A stretch of DNA of 64,000 bases from Bacteroidota bacterium. GTDB lineage: Bacteria > Bacteroidota > Bacteroidia > Bacteroidales > F082. The DNA lies in NCBI GenBank assembly GCA_013203805.1, contig JABMPH010000274.1:24117-88116 (forward strand), in the 5' to 3' direction. A program made the position numbers and the translations under genes. The notes beneath the pieces were generated by a model. That model was given only the letters and a program-made list of their open reading frames with translations. It did not search any database and was not told the DNA's origin. Shown here piece after piece: positions 54,556-61,649 of the stretch. Positions within the stretch are counted from its first letter, which is position 1; each line of letters begins with the position of its first letter.

Positions 54556-55215
54556 CTATCTTGGCTTTTGTGGGTAGTTGGTCTTTCTCTTTTTCCCATA
54601 ATTATCCTTACCGTATTTTTGACCTCCTTTTGTAGGTGCCTTTTTTTTGACATTCTTAGGTCGTTGAATTACTTCGCTAATGGCAATTAGCTGAACGCCT
54701 TCGGGTAAAATTAGTTGCCCGCCTGATAATTCACTTAGATGTTTTGCAATTGTTAAATCATTTACCGATTCTCTATTCCATCTCAAATATGATTTCTTCA
54801 GTTGATTGGCAATTGCCAATATTAATGCCTGCTTTTCCTCACCTTCTTCATATTCTTTAGCTTTTTCAATAATATTTATTATATGCTTACCATAATGTCT
54901 AAGCACAATATTTTTATCACTATAAGCCAATTGTTCAGGTTTCTTATTTAATTCATCAGGTGAAGGAGGTGGATATGGGCTATCTACTTCAAGCTTAAAT
55001 TTAGAAATTATATATAAATGATCCCAAAGAACATGGTGAAAATCAAGCGTGTCTTTTATTGTTGGATTCATTTGTCCCATTGAAATAATGATAGCATGCG
55101 CTGTTTTTGTTCTTTTTTCTCTATCTTCAATAGTTATCGCATAATCAACCATTTTTTGAATATTCCTACCATATTCAGGAATAATTAAATGATCACGAAC
55201 AGTATTATATTCCAT
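54556..55215 (-). CDS. DUF4290 domain protein
   Basis: 219 residues. The sequence (MEYNTVRDHLIIPEYGRNIQKMV..., MGQMNPTIKDTLDFHHVLWDHLYIIS) matches the DUF4290 family, which is restricted to this phylum, soluble, and of unknown function. The C-terminus is basic, Lys/Gly-rich and probably disordered (KKKAPTKGGQKYGKDNYGKK), suggesting nucleic acid or ribosome contact. It lies upstream of murA with a terminator in between, an arrangement I believe is common. Confidence 0.85.
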   Translation of the reverse strand: MEYNTVRDHLIIPEYGRNIQKMVDYAITIEDREKRTKTAHAIIISMGQMNPTIKDTLDFHHVLWDHLYIISKFKLEVDSPYPPPSPDELNKKPEQLAYSDKNIVLRHYGKHIINIIEKAKEYEEGEEKQALILAIANQLKKSYLRWNRESVNDLTIAKHLSELSGGQLILPEGVQLIAISEVIQRPKNVKKKAPTKGGQKYGKDNYGKKRKTNYPQKPR

Positions 55216-55267
55216 CAGTTAAAGTTTGTGTTTAAGACCTCTACGGTCGGGATAGTAATTTATTTTG

Positions 55268-55275
55268 CAAAAGTA
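55268..55275 (-). promoter_or_regulatory. Candidate -7 element for the DUF4290 gene
   Basis: TACTTTTG on the minus strand, 52 nt upstream of the start at 55215. Confidence 0.3.
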
Positions 55276-55348
55276 ATTAAAAATTCAAATAAATATAAGG
55301 ATGAATTTAATTCTTACAAAACATCCACATGAAAAAAAATTAACTTTT

Positions 55349-55741
55349 CTATTTCTTAAATAAATACCTTGTAATAAATATGCCATTACTATTATTTTCA
55401 TTTCCTGAATAAACTCCGGAAGTTACATCATATAATTCCCATCCTTCGGCACTTAATTCCTGTATTTTGGAAGTTATACTTAAATCATTTTCTCTAATAT
55501 TACTAAAGTTAATACCGGCAACACTAAAGAAATTTTTCATTTTAGTTTCTTCCATTTTCCCTTTATCATCAATGGAAATCATTCTAGATCTACCAAGTCC
55601 ACCAGGAACCACCGATTCAACAGCCGTAATCTGTAACCACTTTGATTGCTTTTTATCATCACTTTGTTTAAATCCGTAAAATCCAATAATGCTAATAAAC
55701 ATAATAGCGATTGTAATTTTGTAATATACATTTTTATTCAT
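55349..55741 (-). CDS. Small secreted or membrane-anchored protein of unknown function
   Basis: 130 residues with an N-terminal hydrophobic segment (about residues 8-24) followed by a soluble part. The end (IQELSAEGWELYDVTSGVY...GIFITRYLFKK) resembles the DUF4177 fold, in which 'GWEL' is conserved. Function unknown. It stands alone between the DUF4290 gene and rplM. Confidence 0.6.
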   Translation of the reverse strand: MNKNVYYKITIAIMFISIIGFYGFKQSDDKKQSKWLQITAVESVVPGGLGRSRMISIDDKGKMEETKMKNFFSVAGINFSNIRENDLSITSKIQELSAEGWELYDVTSGVYSGNENNSNGIFITRYLFKK

Positions 55742-55921
55742 GTTAAATATTTTTAATTATTACTTAGTTCCGGTTTGCAACATAAAACGAAACAAGATTG
55801 TAAATATCACATAACTTTCTGGATATTAAATTGCAATTTAACTTAAATTGACAGATAACACTCAATACCACATATATTATAATACAAACTGAAACTTTAT
55901 TCACAATTATTTGTTTACAAA

Positions 55922-55953
55922 TTTGGTTGTTCGGGAAATAGTTTCTATTTTTG
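55922..55953 (+). promoter_or_regulatory. Promoter of rplM-rpsI-rpsB-tsf
   Basis: TTTG (55922-55925) and TATTTTTG (55946-55953) with a 20-nt spacer match the Bacteroidetes -33/-7 promoter. The ensuing leader of about 45 nt has two small hairpins (GCC/GGC at 55956-55970 and TAAG/CTTA at 55974-55988), possibly an r-protein leader. Confidence 0.6.
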
Positions 55954-56004
55954 CAGCCCGATTTTAAGGCGTATAAGTAAACTGCTTAAGAAACAATAAG
56001 ATAG

Positions 56005-56460
56005 ATGAATACATTGAGTTATAAAACAATTAGTGCAAACCCTAGCACCGTATCTAAGGAATGGGTGTTGATTGATGCTGAGAATGAAATACTTGGAAGA
56101 ATGGCATCGAAGGTTGCTGTACTTCTTCGTGGAAAACACAAGCCAAACTACACACCACATGTTGATTGTGGCGATAACGTTATAATTATTAACGCTGAAA
56201 AGATTAGGCTTACAGGAAAAAAATGGGATGCTAAAGAGTATATTCGCCATAGTGGATATCCAGGTGGTCAAAGATCTCTTACAGCAAAAGAATTAATGGC
56301 GAAAAAACCAACCGACATGGTTGAAAAAGCTATTAAGGGAATGCTTCCAAAGAATAAACTTGGAGCAGACCTTTACCGTAACTTATTTGTTTATGCAGGT
56401 CCTGATCATAATCAGGAAGCGCAAAAACCAAAGAAAATAAATTTAAATACAATCAGATAA
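56005..56460 (+). CDS. rplM: 50S ribosomal protein L13
   Basis: 151 residues; family motifs [32 protein letters not shown] and the GMLPKNKLG helix are all present. First gene of the L13-S9 unit, followed by rpsI after 6 bp. Confidence 0.97.
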   Translation: MNTLSYKTISANPSTVSKEWVLIDAENEILGRMASKVAVLLRGKHKPNYTPHVDCGDNVIIINAEKIRLTGKKWDAKEYIRHSGYPGGQRSLTAKELMAKKPTDMVEKAIKGMLPKNKLGADLYRNLFVYAGPDHNQEAQKPKKINLNTIR

Positions 56461-56466
56461 TATACC

Positions 56467-56853
56467 ATGGAAGTAGTTAATGCATTAGGCAGAAGAAAAA
56501 CTGCAGTAGCCAGGGTTTATCTTCAGGATGGCAGTGGAAAAATCACTATTAATAATCGTGATTATAAAGAGTTTTTTCCAACAGCGATCCTACATTATGT
56601 TGTAGAACAGCCTTTACAACTTACTGATAATTTAGGCAAATACGACATAAAAGTCAACCTTAAGGGTGGTGGCATAACAGGTCAGGCAGAAGCATTGCGT
56701 TTAGGAATTTCACGCGCTCTTGTTAAAATCGACCCAGAATACCGTCCAATACTTAAAGAAAAAGGTTTGATGAAGAGAGACCCACGTATGGTTGAACGCA
56801 AAAAACCTGGACAACCTAAGGCTCGTAAGAAATTCCAGTTCAGTAAACGATAG
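56467..56853 (+). CDS. rpsI: 30S ribosomal protein S9
   Basis: 128 residues; VNALGRRKTAVARVYL at the N-terminus and the basic C-terminal tail KARKKFQFSKR that reaches the P-site tRNA. Downstream of rplM as in most bacteria. Confidence 0.97.
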   Translation: MEVVNALGRRKTAVARVYLQDGSGKITINNRDYKEFFPTAILHYVVEQPLQLTDNLGKYDIKVNLKGGGITGQAEALRLGISRALVKIDPEYRPILKEKGLMKRDPRMVERKKPGQPKARKKFQFSKR

Positions 56854-56961
56854 TTTTCACACACATTGGAATGAGTTTAGTATCCAAATTGCTGTAACCT
56901 CTTTAATAAGAGCTATTCAGTGATTGAAAAAGAGAATGTAAACAAATTAAAAAATTAAAGA

Positions 56962-57837
56962 ATGGCACAAGTTAGTTTTGACGAATTACTTGACGCAGGT
57001 GTACATTTTGGTCATTTGCGCAGGAAGTGGAATCCTAATATGGCTCCTTACATATTTATGGAGCGTAATGGAATTCACATAATTGATCTGTATAAAACAC
57101 AGGCGAAGCTTGAAGAAGCACAAAATGCTATTAAACAAATAGCAAAATCAGGACGTAGAATTCTTTTCGTTGCAACAAAAAAGCAAGCGAAATCGTTGGT
57201 TTCCGAACTAGTACAAAAAGTTAATATGCCTTATGTTACTGAACGTTGGCCCGGTGGAATGCTTACAAACTTTGCAACTATCCGCAAAGCAGTTCGTAAA
57301 ATGACCAATATTGATAAGATGGTTTCAACAAATTCATGGACCAACTTATCAAAAAGAGAAAGACTCCAAATTACTCGTGAAAGAGCCAAATTGGAAAAAA
57401 ACCTTGGCAGTATTGCTGATATGAGCCGACTTCCTGCCGCACTTTTTATTGTTGATATCAATAAAGAAAAGATTGCTGTAGCAGAAGCTAGGAAGTTGAA
57501 TATCCCAATTTTTGCAATGGTTGATACAAATACCGATCCTAACCTAGTTGATTTTGCAATACCTGCAAATGACGATGCATCAAAATCAATCTTCCTAATT
57601 GTTAATTCAGCTGTTCAGGCTGTTGCCGAAGGATTAAACGAGCGTAAATTAGCCAAAGAAAAACAAGATATTATTGACGAGGCTGAAGAAAATGTTGAAG
57701 ATGTAGATATCAAATCAAAATCAGAAGCTATTGTTAATGCTGAAGAAGACGCTGACAAATCAGCTGAAAAAGGAGCTGATAAATCAGTTGACAGCAAACC
57801 AAAGCGTAAAAGGAAGCCCATTTCCAAAAATAATTAA
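56962..57837 (+). CDS. rpsB: 30S ribosomal protein S2
   Basis: 291 residues. S2 core motifs are GVHFGHLRRKWNPNMAPYIF, WPGGMLTNF and PIFAMVDTNTDP. The protein carries an extra acidic, then basic C-terminal tail from about residue 235 (EENVEDVD... KPKRKRKPISKNN), a low-complexity extension seen in this phylum. It is 108 bp after rpsI and 28 bp before tsf. Confidence 0.96.
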   Translation: MAQVSFDELLDAGVHFGHLRRKWNPNMAPYIFMERNGIHIIDLYKTQAKLEEAQNAIKQIAKSGRRILFVATKKQAKSLVSELVQKVNMPYVTERWPGGMLTNFATIRKAVRKMTNIDKMVSTNSWTNLSKRERLQITRERAKLEKNLGSIADMSRLPAALFIVDINKEKIAVAEARKLNIPIFAMVDTNTDPNLVDFAIPANDDASKSIFLIVNSAVQAVAEGLNERKLAKEKQDIIDEAEENVEDVDIKSKSEAIVNAEEDADKSAEKGADKSVDSKPKRKRKPISKNN

Positions 57838-57865
57838 CAGGTAATAACTTATAACTGTATAAGAT

Positions 57866-58693
57866 ATGAAGATAACTGCCCAACAAGTAAATGAACTTAG
57901 AAAGCGTACCGGAGCAGGTATGATGGATTGTAAAAATGCTTTGGTTGAAACTGAAGGCGACATGGAAAAAGCCATAGACGTTCTAAGGAAAAAAGGCCAA
58001 AAAGTTGCTGCAAAACGTGCTGATCGCTCTGCAACAGAAGGTGTTGTTCTTGCAAAAGTTAGTGGTGATTTAAAGTTTGCAGCTGCCGTAATGGTAAATT
58101 GCGAAACTGACTTTGTTGCTAAAAATACCGACTTCATTGCATTCACTCAAAGTATTCTTGATTTTGCTGTTGAAAATAAAGCTAAGGATATTGATGCTTT
58201 AAAAGCACTTGTTCTTGATGGTCGTACTGTGGATGAATTAATCACAGACCAAACTGGAGTAATTGGTGAAAAAATTGAACTAGGACGTTTCGAAATAGTT
58301 GAATCGGAAAGCACATATGCTTATATTCACCCTGGAAACCGAATTGCTACTATAGCAGGTTTCAACAATTGTGGTGATGCACTTGCTGAAGCTGGAAAAA
58401 ATATTGTTATGCAAATAGCGGCGATGGATCCGGTTGCTTTAGATAAAGAAGGTGTTTCAGAAGATATGATTAAGCGGGAAATTGAAATAGGTATGGATCA
58501 AGCTCGTCAAGAAGGAAAACCTGAAGAAATGCTTGAGAAAATAGCCATGGGTAAATTAAATAAGTTCTATAAAGAAAGCACTTTACTTAACCAATCATAT
58601 ATTAAAGATAGTAAGAAATCGGTTAGCCAATATTTACAAGATGTTGAAAAAGGATTAACTGTTACCGATTTCAAAAGATTAGCATTGGCATAA
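57866..58693 (+). CDS. tsf: Elongation factor Ts
   Basis: 275 residues. The N-terminal UBA-like VNELRKRTGAGMMDCKNAL and the core motif VNCETDFVAKN are clear. EF-Ts exchanges GDP for GTP on EF-Tu. Last gene of the cluster, followed by a strong terminator. Confidence 0.96.
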   Translation: MKITAQQVNELRKRTGAGMMDCKNALVETEGDMEKAIDVLRKKGQKVAAKRADRSATEGVVLAKVSGDLKFAAAVMVNCETDFVAKNTDFIAFTQSILDFAVENKAKDIDALKALVLDGRTVDELITDQTGVIGEKIELGRFEIVESESTYAYIHPGNRIATIAGFNNCGDALAEAGKNIVMQIAAMDPVALDKEGVSEDMIKREIEIGMDQARQEGKPEEMLEKIAMGKLNKFYKESTLLNQSYIKDSKKSVSQYLQDVEKGLTVTDFKRLALA

Positions 58694-58714
58694 TCAAAAC
58701 AAATTATATTAAAG

Positions 58715-58744
58715 AAGCCGATTCGTTTGAATCGGCTTTTTTTT
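58715..58744 (+). terminator. Intrinsic terminator after tsf
   Basis: A perfect 10-bp stem (58715-58724 with 58729-58738) and GUUU loop, followed by a T-run. Confidence 0.85.
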
Positions 58745-58833
58745 GTGTGTGTTTTTTACATAATTTAGCAAAAACAAGATACCTGATTTGGATGATAAAA
58801 TTCCTACATCGCTTCGAACCCAATGTTAGTTCA

Positions 58834-59535
58834 ATGAAAAAAGTGAATAAACCAATTGTTATCTTTTTAGCTCTATTGTTTTCCACATCGGTTTATGCTC
58901 AAAACTTTAATTCTCAGTCAAAATCAAGGGTAAATGATATAAAAAATAGATTTTATCTAAGAATTGGGTTTTCAACTCCCTCATGGAAATATTATGGATA
59001 CAACGATGCCAATGAGCTTAAAGCAGCTTTGGGTGTTGAATCTAAAATTGGTGCTAATTTTGAAATTGGATCAATTTTTATGTTAAATAAAATTAACCTT
59101 GGTCCGGGATTACGTTTTGGAATTAATGCCGATTATGTATCTTTCAAAGCTCAGGTTTTTAATTTACCTGGAAGCGATAACTTATATAATCTTTTTATAA
59201 GTTCCAAGGTTGGTCCATCATTAACTTATATGCCCGAAAAAGGATTATCGTTTGATATTTACGCAAAATTAAACCCAATATGGGTTGCTTCAATTTATTA
59301 TAATAAACAGAATTACGATGCCGGTTTGGATACATATCTTGGTTACGTGCAACTTATGTACTCATTCGGAATTAATGTTAAACTAGCCTTTTTGATGGTT
59401 GGCTTTGAATATGAAATAGGAAGCCTGAAATTGAAAAATAACTCCAAAGGAGAGTATTGGGGAAATGCATCCGATCCTAACAGTTATCTTACTCCAATGC
59501 CTGGATTTAACCTAACTCTTGGTTTGAGTTTTTAA
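58834..59535 (+). CDS. Outer-membrane beta-barrel-like protein (first of a paralogous pair)
   Basis: 233 residues from ATG 58834, which starts a signal peptide (MKKVNKPIVIFLALLFSTSVYAQ); the longer frame is rejected. The mature part has alternating beta-strands, many aromatic residues and a terminal Phe (LTLGLSF), as in outer-membrane barrels. It shares SFKAQVFNLPGS, KVGPSLTY, FGINVKLAFLMVGFEYE and TPMPGFNLT with the next gene. Function unknown. Confidence 0.7.
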   Translation: MKKVNKPIVIFLALLFSTSVYAQNFNSQSKSRVNDIKNRFYLRIGFSTPSWKYYGYNDANELKAALGVESKIGANFEIGSIFMLNKINLGPGLRFGINADYVSFKAQVFNLPGSDNLYNLFISSKVGPSLTYMPEKGLSFDIYAKLNPIWVASIYYNKQNYDAGLDTYLGYVQLMYSFGINVKLAFLMVGFEYEIGSLKLKNNSKGEYWGNASDPNSYLTPMPGFNLTLGLSF

Positions 59536-59662
59536 TTAAGAAACCTACCTATAGTGATATCTAATACACATAGCATCAATAGAATTTTTTATATAATTTA
59601 GCACCCTTTAACTATTTAAATATCGTCTATTCAATTTTTTTCAAAATAAAAAGCTTCAAAAA

Positions 59663-60373
59663 ATGAACAAACTTATTTTACTAGTCTTGCTTATAGGAAT
59701 CTCAGTTACTGCATTTTCTCAGGATTTTGAATCAGGTGACATTAATAAAAAATCTTACGTTCGTATTGGATTATCCACTCCATCATGGCAATATTATGGG
59801 TTTAGTGGTAAGAGTGATATGTCTGATGGTATCTCTACGTTTCTAACCGAAAGGAATCCAGAAATAATAAACTCCGAGTTAAAAGGAAGGATAGGTGGTG
59901 TTTTTGAAGTTGGTATGATTTTTCCTCTGAATAGCATTAATGTGGGGGACCACCTAAGATTTGGCATAAACGTTGATTGGCTATCACTTAAGGCTCAAGT
60001 TTTCAACCTTCAGGGAAGTAAAAATATCTATAATGTTTTTGCAACTTCTAAAATTGGACCTTCTTTCACCTATGCTCCTGCAAAAGCGATTGCATTCGAT
60101 ATTTACGCAAAAATTTGTCCGGTATGGGCTGCTGGCATATACAATAATCATCAGAACGCAGATGGCAACATTGATGTTTATCGTGGATTTGTTCAGCTTA
60201 TGTATTCCACAGGGATAAATGTAAAACTTGCAATAATTATGCTGGGGTTTGAATATGAGTTTGGTGGATTAAAACTGAAAAACAGCGGTGATGTCTACTA
60301 TGGTAATGCAAAAGATGATAGTAATAAAACTCCAATGTCAGGATTTAATGCAACTATTGGATTTTGTTTCTGA
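59663..60373 (+). CDS. Outer-membrane beta-barrel-like protein (second of the pair)
   Basis: 236 residues with a signal peptide (MNKLILLVLLIGISVTAFSQ), a paralogue of the preceding gene along the whole length (SLKAQVFNLQGS, KIGPSFTY, TGINVKLAIIMLGFEYE, TPMSGFNATIGFCF). The two genes also share ATAATTTAGC in front (58761 and 59591), suggesting duplicated promoter regions. Tandem duplication of an envelope protein; role unknown. Confidence 0.7.
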   Translation: MNKLILLVLLIGISVTAFSQDFESGDINKKSYVRIGLSTPSWQYYGFSGKSDMSDGISTFLTERNPEIINSELKGRIGGVFEVGMIFPLNSINVGDHLRFGINVDWLSLKAQVFNLQGSKNIYNVFATSKIGPSFTYAPAKAIAFDIYAKICPVWAAGIYNNHQNADGNIDVYRGFVQLMYSTGINVKLAIIMLGFEYEFGGLKLKNSGDVYYGNAKDDSNKTPMSGFNATIGFCF

Positions 60374-60455
60374 TTTAATGAACTATTATTGTGTTTTTTG
60401 GTCAAATCTCTTGTAAATAACTCTATATTTTATCACTTCAAATAATTGATATTTG

Positions 60456-60463
60456 TATTTTTG
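60456..60463 (+). promoter_or_regulatory. Candidate -7 element for the ferredoxin reductase gene
   Basis: TATTTTTG, 25 nt upstream of ATG 60489. Confidence 0.4.
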
Positions 60464-60488
60464 CGCATCAATAACAATAGTGCAAAAA

Positions 60489-61298
60489 ATGGATTTCTCA
60501 GATCAATTAAATTGTGTAATTACTCAATCGGTACAAGTATCACCGATTATGAAAATAATTAAGGTTAAACCTGATGGTTGGAAGCTGCCAGCATTCGATG
60601 CCGGTCAATTTGTAGCCCTAGGATTACCTCCCGATTCATCTCGATGTACAGCAGCTACCGACGAATTTGAGCCTCCAAAACCAGATAAATTAATACGTCG
60701 CGCATATTCAATTGCTTCCTCATCAACAGAAGATACCATTGAGTTCTATGTTACACTTGTGCATTCGGGTCAATTGACACCCAGGTTATTCGACCTTAAT
60801 ATTGGAGATAAAATATGGATGGGTAAAAAAGCCGTAGGCATGTTTACACTTGATCAAATTGCACCAAATAGGAACGTGATATTAGTAGCCACAGGAACCG
60901 GGGTTGCTCCTTATATGAGCATGTTACGATCAAATGCTTTGTTACGTTCAGGAAAGATAGTAGTCGTTCATGGGGCCGCAAATAGTTGGGACTTGGGGTA
61001 TTCTTCTGAGTTAAAATTATTGGACAGCATGTTTTCAAACTTTAAATATCACCCCACAATTACTGAACCCGACAAAGAACCTTCGGGATGGAATGGAGAT
61101 ACCAGATTTATTGGTGACATATGGGAATCCGGCTTAGTTGAGGAGTTGGTTGGTACAAAGCCTTTACCCGAAAACACTGATGTTTTTCTTTGTGGAAATC
61201 CCAGAATGGTAGATGGTATGAAAGAGTTATTGTACAAAGATGGATTTAAGGACCACAAGAAAAAAAGTCTGGGAGAAATTCATGCAGAAGAATTCTAG
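60489..61298 (+). CDS. fpr: Ferredoxin--NADP reductase-type flavoprotein
   Basis: 269 residues from ATG 60489. The FAD domain has RRAYSIAS (RxYS motif), with an unusual insert before it (residues about 42-65, including CTAATDEFEPPKPD). The NAD(P) domain has VILVATGTGVAPYMSMLR and DVFLCGNPRMVDGMKELL. It is closest to the FNR/Fpr family that transfers electrons between NADPH and ferredoxin. An 18-bp gap separates it from a BFD-like [2Fe-2S] protein, suggesting the two interact. Confidence 0.88.
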   Translation: MDFSDQLNCVITQSVQVSPIMKIIKVKPDGWKLPAFDAGQFVALGLPPDSSRCTAATDEFEPPKPDKLIRRAYSIASSSTEDTIEFYVTLVHSGQLTPRLFDLNIGDKIWMGKKAVGMFTLDQIAPNRNVILVATGTGVAPYMSMLRSNALLRSGKIVVVHGAANSWDLGYSSELKLLDSMFSNFKYHPTITEPDKEPSGWNGDTRFIGDIWESGLVEELVGTKPLPENTDVFLCGNPRMVDGMKELLYKDGFKDHKKKSLGEIHAEEF

Positions 61299-61315
61299 AA
61301 TAAATAAACAAGAAT

Positions 61316-61492
61316 ATGGATAATGAAGAAATAATCTGCAACTGTATGCAGATAACTAGAGGCGAAATTATTGAGGCCATAAAAGCCGGTAATCTAACCA
61401 TTGAAGAAATAGGCGATGAAACAGAAGCTGGCACAGTTTGTGGCAGTTGTCACGATGAACTGGAAGATATAATTAAAGAAGTTGTTGGATAA
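61316..61492 (+). CDS. BFD-like [2Fe-2S]-binding small protein
   Basis: 58 residues. Four cysteines are arranged as C8-x-C10 and C42-xx-C45 (IICNCMQIT ... GTVCGSCHDEL), the pattern of the bacterioferritin-associated-ferredoxin/NifU-middle/NasB Fer2_BFD domain, which holds one [2Fe-2S] cluster. It lies directly after the ferredoxin-NADP reductase gene and may accept electrons from it. No bacterioferritin gene is nearby. Confidence 0.85.
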   Translation: MDNEEIICNCMQITRGEIIEAIKAGNLTIEEIGDETEAGTVCGSCHDELEDIIKEVVG

Positions 61493-61636
61493 TACATTTA
61501 CTTAACTCTTATAATATAGGCCTCATTTGCTAATCGTAGATGGGGCTTTTTTATGGAAGTCTTACTAAAATTTAGGTATAAAACTGAAAAAATAATTTCT
61601 ATTTCACATATTCACTCTATTAATTACTGGTTTCCC

Positions 61637-61644
61637 TACCTTTG
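61637..61644 (+). promoter_or_regulatory. Candidate -7 element for mutS2
   Basis: TACCTTTG matches TAnnTTTG and ends only 5 nt before the ATG at 61650, which would make the transcript leaderless or nearly so. Confidence 0.4.
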
Positions 61645-61649
61645 CAGTC

